A stretch of 64,000 bases of DNA from Branchiostoma floridae (lineage: Eukaryota; Chordata; Leptocardii; Amphioxiformes; Branchiostomatidae): contig NC_049987.1 of the NCBI RefSeq assembly GCF_000003815.2, positions 9,319,100-9,383,099 on the forward strand. The letters are read 5' to 3'. Positions 48,373 to 61,424 of this stretch are shown here, in pieces (within the stretch, counting starts at the first letter, position 1; every line of letters starts with the position of its first letter). The notes below the pieces were generated by a model. The model saw only the letters and a program-made list of their open reading frames with translations, ran no database searches and had not been told where the DNA came from. A program made the position numbers and the translations under genes.

Positions 48373-49623
48373 ATGTTGTCGAACTACAGTGCCAACGTGT
48401 CGGACGCAATGTCGTTGCTGTTGACGGACTCGCCGCTGGTAAACATGACAGACGAACTCGTGAACGGTACAAACTCGTCTCTGTCGGAGCAGTCCGAGGT
48501 AGAGACGGAGATGTGGCGCAATGTCGTCCGTCCGCCGTTCTGGAGCAAGGTTCTGGTGGCCGTTGTTCTGTCGTTCATCGCACTGTGCGGAATCCTGGGG
48601 AACGGGACAGTCATCCGCATCGTGTGGTGCAACAAATCGATGAGAAACATTCCCAATATCTTTATTACCAGTCTGGCCATGGCGGACTTGTTGGTTCTGG
48701 TCAGCTGTGTGCCGTTCACCGTAGCCAACTACTTCCTTCCAGCGTGGGTGTTCGGCGACATCATGTGCAAACTCATGCCCTTCATCCAGTTCACGTCCAT
48801 CGGTGTGTCCATCTTCACGCTGACGGCAATGAGCCACGACCGCTACCGAGCCATCGTCAAGCCGATGAGCATCCAAGCCAACCATGCCCTCCGCCGAACC
48901 AACCTCGTTACCGTGCTGATCTGGGTGCTGAGCATGGCTCTGGCCACACCTGATCTTGTCCTTTCGTACGTGGACGAGATTCACCGCGTCCTTAGCGTGA
49001 CTGATCCCGACGGTGAAGCCATGATAGTAAATCTGAACTATAAGATCTGCCGCCCGACACCTCCCTCCTACCAGCCGCTGTACGGACAGGTATCGACTCT
49101 GGCTCACTTCTCCGTGCTGTACTGTCTCCCTCTCTCCACCATCGGGGTGTTCTACGTCATGATCGCCCGCAATCTGGTCCAGTCGTCCCGCAACATGCCG
49201 ACGGCGAACAAGTCAATGATTCGCCAGCTTGAGGCGCGCAAGAACGTCGCCAAGACCGTGCTGATCCTCGTGGGTATCTTCGCCCTGTGCTGGCTGCCCG
49301 TGCACATCGTCAACATGTGGCGCTGGTTCTCCTGGGCCAATTCTCCCATCCCTCCCCCGCCCCTGGACCAGTTCGCCGCCATGGTGGTGTCCCAGGGACT
49401 CATGTACTCCAACTCCTGCGTCAATCCTCTCGCTCTCTTCCTCCTGAGCAAAAGTTTCCGGACGTTTTTCTACCGTTACCTGTTCTGTTGCTGCCGGCGC
49501 AGGGCAGACATCCGGAGAGCATACGAGGGGAGCACGATGAGGACTCTCCAGTTCACCGTCATCCGGCGGGCAAACACGATGTCTCGCGCCGACACTGCCA
49601 TGACAGCGATGACGGTCATCTAG
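48373..49623 (+). CDS. Bombesin/GRP/neuromedin-B receptor-like class A GPCR, intronless
   Basis: A 416-residue rhodopsin-family receptor in one exon. The extracellular N-terminus has five N-glycosylation sequons (N4, N8, N24, N31, N34) and no clear signal peptide. TM1 is about 60-82 with G-N at 76-77, D105 in TM2, C132 and C226 as the likely disulphide, DRY at 156-158, CWLP at 306-309 in TM6 and N-P at 351-352 in TM7. C372-C374 are likely palmitoylated. The P-F-I-Q-x-T-S-x-G-V-S block of TM3, the I-Q-A-x-H-A-L loop and the N-S-C-V-N-P-x-A-L-x-L-L-S-K-S-F-R end match bombesin receptors as I recall them. It would act at the plasma membrane on a peptide ligand, with G-protein coupling. The CCHamide-type receptor of protostomes is a close alternative. 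The ATG is chosen as the first in frame. Confidence 0.88.
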   Translation: MLSNYSANVSDAMSLLLTDSPLVNMTDELVNGTNSSLSEQSEVETEMWRNVVRPPFWSKVLVAVVLSFIALCGILGNGTVIRIVWCNKSMRNIPNIFITSLAMADLLVLVSCVPFTVANYFLPAWVFGDIMCKLMPFIQFTSIGVSIFTLTAMSHDRYRAIVKPMSIQANHALRRTNLVTVLIWVLSMALATPDLVLSYVDEIHRVLSVTDPDGEAMIVNLNYKICRPTPPSYQPLYGQVSTLAHFSVLYCLPLSTIGVFYVMIARNLVQSSRNMPTANKSMIRQLEARKNVAKTVLILVGIFALCWLPVHIVNMWRWFSWANSPIPPPPLDQFAAMVVSQGLMYSNSCVNPLALFLLSKSFRTFFYRYLFCCCRRRADIRRAYEGSTMRTLQFTVIRRANTMSRADTAMTAMTVI

Positions 49624-49847
49624 GGCAAAACATTGGTACGTTGACTTTGATTTGTTGTGCAGAAGACAATGAGTAACCCGAAGGCAACCTGAATATATCA
49701 CGGGCTCAAGTTTCGTTTGAAAAGGACAGACACCGGCAGTGACACCGGGAATGATCACGAAAAGCCAAAATCTACATAAGATATTTATTTTATGTTGAGA
49801 ATTTATTGAAAAATCTGTAAATAGTTTCCATCCTGGTCACAACCTGG

Positions 49848-49853
49848 AATAAA
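49848..49853 (+). terminator. Poly(A) signal of the GPCR gene
   Basis: AATAAA about 225 bp after the stop codon, at the edge of the GC-richer receptor block. Confidence 0.5.
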
Positions 49854-52084
49854 AATGACATGGGAGCAAAAAGGGCAAAGCTTAAGGTGTATGCCACCAG
49901 AGAATTTTATGTAAGTTGCAATGGCATTTGTTCGAAGCACTTTTCCTAGCGTTTGTCTAGATTCTGTTTAGAGGTCAACCGATGAGCCATGTAGATGTTA
50001 CTGTGTCAGACAGGCTGTCATTCAGATGGAGTTACGATGATAAAAACGACATCAAAACAGTTTTATTACACGTCAGATTGTGACCGGCACCCCTAACGTC
50101 ATAAATCTTCTGAGAGGGGAAATCGTTGCAAATCAATAGAAGGAAATTGAAAGTTGTGCCAAGAGCAGGGCAGACTGGTAGTCACCAGCTATTACGATAA
50201 AAAGGTCATGCAAAGGTAGTCTGATCGCTGAACTTGTTGGAAAACTTTCTTATCCAATGTGTTGTCTACTAAGATAAGAAACCAATAAGCACTTTCGCAA
50301 GACAATCAATGATTTAGACAATCTAAAGAAACTGTATTTCTGTTTCCCAATCCTAATTTTTTGTGCGTAAGTATTCTCAAATGATGTTTAATATTTGCAC
50401 ACCACAATAAAGGGGAAAACAGTACTTGTATGGTGTAAATATGTAAATGATTTATAACTACTTGATGTATTGACAAATCTAGTTGATTTAGGCCAAACAT
50501 CGAAGGATTTAAATCTTCCAGTGCCTGTCAAACTGCCAAGCAAACCTGTCTCGTTCTAAGTGTTATAAATGGTATCAAGGGGACGAGGGCACTGAAATCG
50601 AACTGGCGTTAGTTGATGGATGGATGGTGTGAACATATTGACCCGAGGATTTCCTAATATATGGGTATATAATCTGTGATTATGCACGTGCTTCGGGGAC
50701 AGCACATTTAATTTACAATGTAACATACCCTCTAATAACCTTACTACATCTGTTAAGTTTTTGCTCTCCTGCCATTTTGTTTGGATGGCACAGTAACGTG
50801 TTTTTGACAGTAATCCGTGAATATGGGCACTCTATGTTGTCTGGTGAATGCTAGATGAGTCTTTGAGAAAAGTGCTATCTTTCTCTGCACCTGTATATAC
50901 ACATGTTGGTATTTGTGGAACGACAACATTTGAATAATGAACATATCTTCTATTATATTGAACAATAGCTGGAACTCATTTATCATCGTGGAACGGTGTA
51001 CACAGAAAATCAAGTAGATCGAAGATGTGTATTGGAGTAGCTTTGTGAAAGGAAAGAAATAAATTCTATACAAAAAAACTGTTGGCGTATGTTGCTGAGT
51101 CAGCGTCCATTATTCACAGAAAACGAGGCAATACTAGAAAAACTTAGAAAAAAATGGCGGTTTAGTGCAGTAAATGGATAATGACGAAGAAAACAATTCC
51201 ATGGAATGAAAGGATTTTGAAAGGAAGACGATAAACAACTATAATATCAGCCAGAAAATATCCCATGAATAATGTATTCTGAACGTTTCAATCTTAGACG
51301 TAAAATGTGTGACAAATTGAAGAGTGCTGCTCTATCGTCTGTAACAGACCTCATCATTATCTTCCAACGCCTGTTAATCCTTCGTTTTCTACACCAGTTC
51401 GCAACGAGATCGAAGCCAACGCATCATTTATATTTCCCTGCAGAATAATAACCGCCTTTCTGAGAGATACGGAATCTACCCACAAAAGAGTTACCAAACC
51501 GCCTGATATTTCACTTCAATCGCTTCATCAGGAAACGAACAGAAGACTGGTATTCCATACACAAACATGCTGTCGCTGTCTCCCAGGAGAGCAACAACAG
51601 GTTGATCGGCGACATCTGAGCCACGAACATTTAATCAAACCCTCCTGAGTGTAGAGAGCAGATTCTGTTCATCAGCCGCCGGAAAGAGACATGCTGCGCA
51701 CGTTAATTGGTTTTCCACGCGCCAACCCCCTTGACCGCATCCATTAAAGATCGAGGCATATTTCACGATGCTGAACTAGTCTGCTTGTGATGTACACCTC
51801 TTCCGGCAGGTTGAATCAAATGTCAAAGATGGCGAGAAATGCTTTAAATTCTGAGTCCCTCGTCTGTGATTAGGCTTTGTCAGTGGTACTGGATGACGTG
51901 CCATTTTGTCGTTTTCAATTTTTTAACGACGGTGACGTTTGTACAATATGTGACTTTATGACATATAACCATCCATTGTACGACCCTAGGGAGGGCCCTG
52001 TGTCTCAGGGGATGATCTAATGGAGGAAGAGATGGAAAACCTCATTCTTTTAACATCAGGAATCTGACAGCTGGTGGAGCAGAA

Positions 52085-52225
52085 TTAATCTCCAAGCAGA
52101 TCCTACGGTAGCATAAGATAGTATCAAAGCTGACATAGGATTGAAGCCGGCCTAGGAGTGGCTTCACTCCACTGGCAGCTTTTGATACTATCTTAGGCTG
52201 TCGTGGAATCTAATTGTAGATTAGA
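52085..52225. mobile_element. Foldback MITE
   Basis: Arms CTACGGTAGCATAAGATAGT and ATACTATCTTAGGCTGTCGTGG pair, with AGTATCAAAGCTG against CAGCTTTTGATACT. A short GC-rich loop. Confidence 0.7.
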
Positions 52226-52760
52226 GGAGAATATCGTTGCGCGCTGTGTTGAGCCAGGCACGTGAAAAGGAAACCGCCGACGGGTGATTGTTATGTAGGA
52301 GATGGTATCGCATCAAACCTAATGAGGTTGAAGCCGGTGATGATTATGAAGCCAATAGACTATATCCCCGTTAGTCGATGACACAGATAAGGTTGTTACA
52401 AATGACAAGGAAACCATAATCACACCGGAGTAACTCACTCATTTCCTATAGCCTTTGAAAGGATAGGCGGGATCAGACGTGCAATGAGTTACGACCTTTC
52501 ACAAGGAAAGGACTAACACGTACGTCAAACACACGATCAATGAGACATCTTATCTCCACATCTACTCTACATTGTGAACGTAACGTGCTTAGTGATGTAT
52601 CCTAAATCATAGGGGTTATCCGAACAGACAATAAGGCCGTGGTTCGCTTTTTCTTCCTAATGTTTGATGAATCAAAGTTAATATCTATACGACGTTAGCG
52701 AGTGTATGATTGAAAAGGAAAACCAAATACATGTACATTGACGCCAGTGTTGTGCGTTGG

Positions 52761-53290
52761 CACTCACTCACTCACTCACTCACTCGCTCACTCACTCACT
52801 CACTCACTCACTCACTCACTCACTCACTCACTCACTCACTCACTCACTCACTCACTCACTCACTCACTCTTTCTCACTCGCTCACTCACTCACTCACTCA
52901 CTCACTCGCTCACTCTTTTTTCACTCGCTCACTCTCTCCGCCACTCTTTCTCACTCACTCACTCACTCACTCACTCACTCACTCACTCACTCACTCTTTC
53001 TCACTCGCTCACTCACTCACTCACTCGCTCACTCTTTTTTCACTCGCTCACTCTCTCCGCCACTCTTTCTCACTCACTCACTCACTCACTCACTCACTCA
53101 CTCACTCGCTCACTCTTTCTCACTCGCTCACTCTCTCCGCCACTCTTTCTCACTCACTCACTCACTCACTCACTCACTCACTCACTCACTCACTCACTCA
53201 CTCACTCACTCACTCACTCACTCAGTCACTCACTCACTCACTCACTCACTCACTCACTCACTCACTCACTCACTCACTCACTCACTCACT
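52761..53290. repeat. (ACTC)n array with higher-order units
   Basis: About 530 bp of CACT repeats, the complement of the intron 3 motif. A variant block (TCGCTCACTCTCTCCGCC and CACTCTTTC) recurs at about 52925, 53043 and 53124. All three forward frames are open as Thr-His-Ser-Leu repeats; this is not coding. Confidence 0.95.
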
Positions 53291-56200
53291 AACACAGGTA
53301 CACACAAACACGTAAACACAAACACTCACACAGACGCACCAAAGGCGTACGCGCTCACATAATCACACATACAAGCACGCAAACACAAACGCAACGACGC
53401 GCATTGACATATACGAGCGCGCGCTTAGTTCTCACAAAGGGTCAACAATGCAAAGCCTTTTGGTCTTCTTCTAACCAAAAGTTATCATCAGCTTGCGACA
53501 TAGTAGATTTTTTTCGGTGTCTGAGACACGGATGATAAGCCTATTAAGCGTTATCTGTAGCGAACATAAGTGGAGTTTTAGACTCTGGCCTGGAGCTGAC
53601 AGAAAATGAGGCTATTGTAGACACTTGGTCTAGAAAGTTTTCCCGTAATATTATGACTATGCTGCAACTCCAAGGAGAAGCTGGATCCGTCCACTAATAT
53701 ATGCTACCTTATTTCCTATTCAACAAATCGAATCCATTTTCTCCACAAATTGAGTGAAACGATTTTGTTCCATTGAGCTTATACATGTATTAAGAGAATC
53801 TCCTTAGAATTCTTCTTATCACATGAATGCAGAGAGCTGTTCGACGAAAGCATGAAGCGCATGCAAAGTTTTTACTTGTAGCACACGGAACATCCTTATA
53901 GCAGCATGCATTGCATACCCCACATAGTACACTTAGCACATTTATCGTCCATGAGTGCGATTGATAGAAGAAGGAATGGTGGAAGGGAGCGGGTCAGGCG
54001 GAAAGAAATAGGAAATGGGTTGAGACACGCCGATGTGACAAGGGATGACATGAAGAGTGACCGGGACTCCATGATATCGCCAACTGGCAAACATTTTAGG
54101 ACGACAGCCACGCATCAATGGCTAGCTATAAAAACGTCAAAGGCAGTAGTGTCAGTACTGTCCTTTATTGCTTTATGTATAAAACATAGCCAATGTGTTT
54201 GACATGTTTTCAAACCACACTTGGCTACCTGAGCTAGACTAGAGAACCATCTTTCAATAACGTTAGCTTGTTTTTGCATTCTTTTGTTCGACAAAGGTCA
54301 AATGCATTCAATGAAAAAATGATTGAACATACACTAAAAGGATTTCCTTCTTTGGGTACTCTGGGGTTTTTGGATGCTTGTCCTGCTATTAAATTTACCA
54401 CTCCGGTAGCCAGCTATCTTGTTGTTTGGCAGGGTTGGGTCAAAGGTGCAGTTTCCAATGGACGATTCCAATATCTCCTCACATTAGCTGTCAAAATGCC
54501 ACTTTGTGAAAGTGGAAAATACCAAATGTCAAGTGCACACACTTTTTTTCCATTTTACTATATTGCAGATTGATCGCTTGTAGTTTGATAAAACCCATGA
54601 CCGTTTATATTTTTCCTCATAGCGTCTTTTTCATCTGACCCCAGAAAGTTGTCGGTCATATTGCTTTAAATTCATTAAACATATGTGGTTACCTTGTAAA
54701 TTTGAAGATGTCAGTCAGATAAATTGATTATATGTGCAAAGACTTATGGTGTCTTCAGAAGGAATAAATTTCACATGAATCTAAAGCAGAAAATAATCAC
54801 TGAATTGAAGAAAGACGAGTATGCGAGGATGCCGATCTACTTCCAGGAACCCTCAGATGAGCAGAAACAACCGCGCTTCCGGAATCTCCTGTCGGGCCCG
54901 GTGGGCATCATGTTATGAGCTACATATCAAGCGAAATAGGCAGACTTAAATTGCCTCCGTGTTCTCCCCGCTCCCTCAGGCCGAGGAATCAGGAGTTACG
55001 CAGGAGGAATGGAAGGGTGAAATTGCCTGTCTTAACTTTCAATTTGATCCTTTTTATTTGTCCATACCGTTTCACAGGGTTTCACCTATTAAACTTTTTC
55101 GCAACATGTTTGTGCTTTGCAAAGTTTCAAAGTTACTTGTGATATGAGTTTTTGGTAGATTGACGGAGACGTTACACAATACCTGGGGAACCAGTGTCGA
55201 GGGTCTTTGTTTGTCCGCCCTTACCAATGATTGATGTGTACATTTTGTTGCGCTCATTTTTACATGAAATGATCCGTCTAACATTGTATCCACTAAGGTC
55301 TGCGCAAGTGCATATATCTGAAAAAGGGCAGCCCAGCTATTTTGTGAACGGTATGTGCTGCAAACAAATGTCGTTGACCACGAATGCACCCACTGGTATA
55401 AGATAAAAGCGGATCCATTTAAAGTACGGTTGATATCTTCTGGCATCCTTCTTTTATATTCTTTGATCTGACCATTGTCACCATTTGCAAGTGAACTAAC
55501 TTTTGATACTACATCAGAGCGTTACAACCATCCCTGAACAGATACTGTGGGCGCCATAGGCTTCCTGAAACCTATGATCCACTGCTTACTGAGTCACGTG
55601 TTCTATCTGCATAACGTGACGTCACGACAGCAGTGGATTGTTCGCTCCTTGACAAAAACTGATGCTGTTTAGTAAAAGAAAATGGGTGAGTTCAGTGTTG
55701 GATATTACAGTTAAACTAGTTCAATAATGACTTCTACCAGCACAGATGAACTTTCAAGCTAACTTTTGATACCATTAGCTATTTTTTGTGACGATGCTGT
55801 GGTGTTCAACACACTTGACATTACACAAAAGCTCATCGATGAGTTTATAAAACAGCGGACTGAACTAGTACTGAATGTCTGATCCCAATCACATGTTCAT
55901 CACACAACAATACCCGTTGTAGACACCAAGTGACCGAGTCAATCTGATGTTTCGTCTGTGTCATGTTTGTGTCTGTAGCTATTATGCAGCAACTTTTTGA
56001 CGAAGTGGATCTCCTTTGCCATAGATCTAAGTCGTGCCTAATATTGCCATTTGCAGAATGAAGCTAATTGATTTACGTATTTGGGGTAGCCTAATTTTTC
56101 ATTATTCCCCCAGGGAACACCTATCATACTGGTAGGTGCCGTACATACGGCACAGACCAGTGTCAGCCACTAATTACCACACACCAATCCATTATCCAAA

Positions 56201-58146
56201 GGCCATATCAAATTACCGACCTGTATCAACTCACATATGTCTGCCGCCCGCAGTCTTCACGTCTATGGGATTATGTCATCCGAGACTGAAAGATCTTGAT
56301 AACAAAGGGTACCGAGATCCGGGGGAAAAATGGAAGCCCCTGAGTTTCTTTTTCAGGTAGTTTGGTGTGGAGATGAGTTGGAAAGACGCTGCTGACAGTT
56401 CTTGTGTCCGTGAGCGAGTGATGCGGATGTAGATGTTCATAAGCAATTACGTGTCTTGAAATGGGATCATGCTAGGGGTGATATGCATTGTTAGAAGCAT
56501 GCTTTCCTGTGTGTGAGCTCGTTTGCCTGTGCAGAAGCGTATTTCTGGATGACTAGCTCTATTTGGGGTACAAGAAAGCCATTTTGCACAGCACTTTTTG
56601 TGTAGGAGTACATTCTTTCCGTCATGTTGAAGCTTTACATAGACTGACAAGTTCCTTTCAGGAAGTTCATCGTTGTGTGTTGAAGCTCATTTCCCTTCTC
56701 ATTTTCTCAGTCATGACCGGAACTGTACATACTTCAATAGCCACGTCTCGTGCACGCATTTTAGTCTTCTTTCATTTTCATTACCGTAAAAAAAATTGAT
56801 GTCTTTGTGCTTCAAAAATCATATTTTTCGAAGGAAAATAGTTTTATGGTAATATACACCATAGATACCTGGTTGTTCAGTAAGTTCGGAAAGACCCGAA
56901 AATCTATTTACAGTGATGATAAGTCCTCGAGTCCTTCCAGACTAGCACGGCCTCAACGCACGGCCTCTTTTGGTAAATGTCATCTTCATCATCACCAGTC
57001 CCTGAGCTAGTCAGCTGCAGGTGCTGACGTGCGTGCGTAAATCCTAAAGCCATACCAGCACAATAGGATGTGTCTTAACCACGCTGGTGTTAAAACCTAC
57101 AGGTTAGTAATACTCTCACATCAATTCAGCTGGTATTAAACACTTAATTGGAGTGAGAAAGGTAATTACTGGGATCCGGTGCTTCATTCCCCCCAGGTAA
57201 TCATGCTGAATACCCCAGGGTCCCGTGAGTCAGAGGATCAGTGCGGAGAGTTCCGTTCCTGTACTGTTGCCATGGTGATTTGCATTCGGTTTGTCACTTA
57301 TAAATGATGGATAATAAAACTGATCAGTTGTCTCGAGTCTCGTTACTCGGGAAGAAATGGCGTAATCAGGGTAGCTTGTTTATAGAAACATTGCTTTTGT
57401 GCAAAATATGATTTTGTTAACTAATGCAAATCCAGTGTAAAAACTTTTTTTCGAAATACTGTTAAGTGAAGTACGCAAATTTTGTAATTTTCCTTGGCAA
57501 AAACATTGTTTTCGTTCAGATCAACAGTCAGAAAGAAAGTTTGGAAGTGCCAAAGTAGTTCAAGTAGCGTCCACAGAGTTTATGACACAGAGAGTGTGCC
57601 TCTCAACAAATAAAAGTGACTGTTGTATAAAAGTACTTACATCTATCACAGCCATACTGGGCAACCTTAAACATTTACAGGTATTTCTCACCCTCAAAGC
57701 GTTTCATTGCAAAGTGTTTTTTTTTGTCTTCTTACTGGGACTCGTGTTTATTTACTATATTTACTTCGGGCTTTTCTTTCAATTGCTTCCTTCCACAACT
57801 AACCCATCTCCAACACACGTAAACACGCCTGTGACATATGGAGCGCATTCGTTTTATTGCTTTTTATGACGTACGTCGACATCATAGGTCCCCTGTCTCA
57901 TCAACAGCGATGTGATACATAAAAGTACGACTGCTATTTTTTACAAGGAAGTTGGGTACACGGGAGACTCTCTTAGAGTAGAAATAATTTGCTACAAATC
58001 ATCCTTTTGCAAGAAGAGGAATTAATGTTTTGAGATTTTAAGCATTTAGATCAAGCGACGATTTTAATGACAGTCAAATACTGCCGTGCAAACCCGGTTT
58101 AGTATACAGGAATAAAATATCCGTAACTAGAGTTCGGCGACCTCAT

Positions 58147-59124
58147 ACCTCCATGAAAATTGAGAGCTTTCGTAAATTTCATGCAATTGACTAACACATT
58201 AACATAATTTATGCATGGTGTTGTTCATTATTGAATAACGTACACATGTCACAATTATAAAATTCCCATTATCAATCATAAAGCGGTTTTGCGATTTTTC
58301 AATAAATCATGCAAATAAGTTCCTCATTACCATATTTGGTATCTGCTTACATTCCACCTATCATAATTAACATGTGTTACATTTATTGAAGTCAAGTTAT
58401 TAAAAACAATGGAATTATACAATTCCCTCATTAATAATGCAAATTAAGCCCTCATTTGCATAACATGTATATCATTATGAAAATCTTTGCCTAAGATACC
58501 TGCATGCCTAAAATGGAGGCAATCCGTTGTTCCTTTCTGCAGTTATCCTCTTTGGAGTGTCTTGACAAAAACGCCCCTGCAGTTCCACAATTAAATGTTA
58601 GAGGGCTGAAACTTGCTCCACTTTGTCATGGCACTGAAAGCTATCTACCACCTAAATGTCAAGACCATAGCATGTCTGGAACAAGAGATACGTTGAAAAA
58701 ACTGCTATGATGTAATATTCTCATTAATTATGCAAATATACTCCAATTTTGCATAATTAGTATTTTATCTTGTACAACATTGTCTAAGGTACCTACATAC
58801 TAAAAGTCATGAAAATTCGTTGTTCCCTTCTTGAGTTATCGTCTTCAGAAGTTTTTGACAAAAATGCCCCTGCTATCCCAAAATTAGACGCTAGGGGGCC
58901 CAAACTTATGTCAGTTCTTCCTGAGCACAAGAGCTATCTAATACTAAAAAATCGTGGCCATAGCTTGTTCAGAACACCGAGATAGCAAAACAGGAAGTTG
59001 CGCTGCAGTACCAAGGGAAGCCGCTAGGGGGCCCAAAATCTAATCATTTCCAGCTTTCATCACACACTACCAACACACCAAGTCTGAAACCAATCCACCC
59101 AGCCGTTCTTGAGTTATTTTGTTT

Positions 59125-59155
<31 letters not shown>

Positions 59156-59197
59156 AACGCGGGGTAAAATATAACCTCCATGAAATTTCATGGAGGT
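58147..59197. mobile_element. 1.05-kb element with ACCTCCATGAAA inverted ends
   Basis: Starts ACCTCCATGAAAAT at 58147 and ends ATTTCATGGAGGT at 59197. The right end is itself a 24-bp palindrome (59174-59197), preceded by a (CA)n tract at 59112-59157. The interior repeats ATGCAAAT-type octamers and holds a 292-bp direct duplication (58496 and 58788). No coding frame. Confidence 0.65.
58437..58990. repeat. Tandem duplication, period about 292 bp
   Basis: Two diverged copies align: ATCCGTTGTTCCTTTCTGC with ATTCGTTGTTCCCTTCTTG, ACAAAAACGCCCCTGC with ACAAAAATGCCCCTGC, then TAGAGGGC and AGCTATCTA. Confidence 0.7.
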
Positions 59198-60148
59198 AAC
59201 TACTACTAAATGTAGCGACGGGGACAAATGCGCAAGCCATATACAATGCAAACGTAAGGTAGTGGCGATGGGATTTTCAGATAACACATAACCATCCATC
59301 CTTTTTCTTCATAAAAAAACACTGTCCAGAATATTCGGCATTGTGCTCCCTTCTTTGATGTGACAGTAAAAGCAACCAACAAGTAGTTTTCCCGTCTGGT
59401 GTCCGGATATACCCACGAGTTCTGGGACCGGTATCCCATCTGTGCTCATCCCTGCAATCCACTAATGGAGGATTTGCCGCCTGTAGGGATGTTTTGACAC
59501 GTTAGGCGTTTGACGCGCTTAAGGTAATGGGAGCTTTGAAGCAGTTAAACTGAGGGCAGCCTGACGGATCGAAACTCTTAATGCTGAGATCTGACAGGGA
59601 ACCAGACGCCTTGTCTGACGTATGTCCTGTCCTCTCCAAGCCGTAAATCTGAACAAGGTGTGCTTTTAAAGGGGCAATGCCCTTCCACTCTATTCATTAT
59701 CCATTTATAAATGATTTCGTTCCTATCAAAACATCTAACGTATTTCAAAAACACATGTACGACTGTATGCACATTACTACTGAGTACAAATGGGATAGGT
59801 ATACCGAAACAATTCATATCCACACTAATTTTTTGCTCCTTTGATGTCCCATATATACAAGCTGTTGTCCCAAGATAAAGTAATAAATGAATCACTACTG
59901 TAGGTGCTTCAAGAGCTCCTCTAGCGGCGGCTCGTTATAGGGAATCGCGTTATTCGCTTCACACGGGACCAACAAGTATTGGTCAGGAATCAATCCGAGA
60001 TGAGGAAGGATTTAGGATAAACGTCTTGAGTGATTGCGCCATTTGTCATAGTCTGTTCTGCACGGTTCTGCAGCTCACCAGCGCAGCGAGATCGCTTTTA
60101 TTACTTCTGCAAGGATTGCTCATGTTTCACTGCTCCACCCTTAGACAA

Positions 60149-60393
60149 CCTTTAGGTGGTATCTCACTGCACTTAGGACACCGGTGCGGCACTGCGGGGT
60201 TCGTTCGCTGTAGCAATGTTTTGTTATTTTCTCAGATTTTCTATAATCTAGATGTTGCGTTATACGTAAAAGTGTAGAAGACAACAGAATACACAAAACG
60301 ATAGAAAAATTCGTTCTTTATCTCTGGATTTCGTTCAGTATCTTTCTAACTCCGTAGTGCCGCACCGGTGACCCAAGTGCAGTGAGATACCTC
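60149..60393. mobile_element. MITE family B, copy 3
   Basis: Inverted ends GGTATCTCACTGCACTTAGG and AAGTGCAGTGAGATACC. The centre shares TTGTTATTTTCTC and ATTCGTTCTTTATCTCTG with copy 1. Confidence 0.8.
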
Positions 60394-60589
60394 CTTTTCC
60401 ACTAGACGGTGATACTCGAGCGACAGTTTAAACACCCAAATTAGATTTGTGTGGCCTTTGACTTTGTGATTGGAAACATGCTCGCTGCCAAGGTATAATT
60501 GATACAAAATGCATAAATATGGTTTTTTATTCGTTCCGTGATCTGTGAAACATTTGGTCACTCAGTGATCGCAGCGTGGTCGCAGCCTA

Positions 60590-60830
60590 TAGTGGAAAAA
60601 ACCCCTGTCACATTTGGCGAAAATCGATCGGACGACGATTATGCGGCAATCCCCGGAGCCTCGCTTTATACTTTATTGCACAACAATTGTACATGGTACA
60701 AAGTATGGCTTATAAGTGACAGGGACGGTTTTCAGGTGAAAAATACGCGCAACCTCCTGTCGATCTTAAATATGGCCGATCTTCCATCGATACGCCCGAA
60801 GATCGTGGATAATGTGACAGATTGCACTTC
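60590..60830. repeat. Possible degenerate MITE
   Basis: TGTCACATTTGGCGAAAATC at the left faces a weak ATAATGTGACA at the right, with CGATCGGACGACGAT and GAAGATCGTGG near the ends. A 107-codon frame spans it but resembles no protein. Confidence 0.3.
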
Positions 60831-61424
60831 TGCCTACTGGATATCAAGCCATGAGCGATAGCATCTCGCCTTTCATATAAATCTGTTCAGAAGAATGTTA
60901 CAACCATCGATAGCTAATTTTTCACATGTGATTTAATAGCGGCTACTCTGAAAGCCAAAATGCAGGATCCCATCAGCTCTGGTGCCAAAGGTAATGTCTT
61001 TAATATGTCTTATCGACAATGGTAGCTATTCTCTTTGCGTTTAGGACTGCACCCAACCGCAACGTATAATAGATTCAATTAATCAGGTGCAGTGTGGGCC
61101 AAAGTGCCAGGAATGTATTGCATGCAGAATTCGACACTGGCGCCTCTCGTCCTAAATACTTATTGACAGGCTGCCAGACAAAAGACACAAAAGTACGCAA
61201 GAAACTTTCAACAGAAGATGCCTCTTTTTGAGATGAGTGAAACGTCTATTTCTTCCACGCTAATGCTAGCTATATTTGTCTTTTTATATGGAACAAGATT
61301 TTGCGCAATGTAATAGCCGTTCATTTTAAAAGTCTAGAATCTTTTCAAATAAGTTTTCTTGCTATCACGGACAAGTGTTTGTTGCAAGGTCCAGACAATG
61401 TTTCAACTGACTACATCAGTGAAC

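Noticed and set aside
48298-49107. 269-codon frame on the minus strand opposite the GPCR
   Set aside because: GC-rich shadow of the receptor gene with no domain pattern.
49213-49758. 181-codon minus-strand frame at the end of the GPCR
   Set aside because: Antisense shadow; Arg/His/Pro-biased composition without a motif.
52710-53362. Three overlapping frames of about 200 codons of Thr-His-Ser-Leu repeats
   Set aside because: They are translations of the ACTC microsatellite; all forward frames are open for the same trivial reason.
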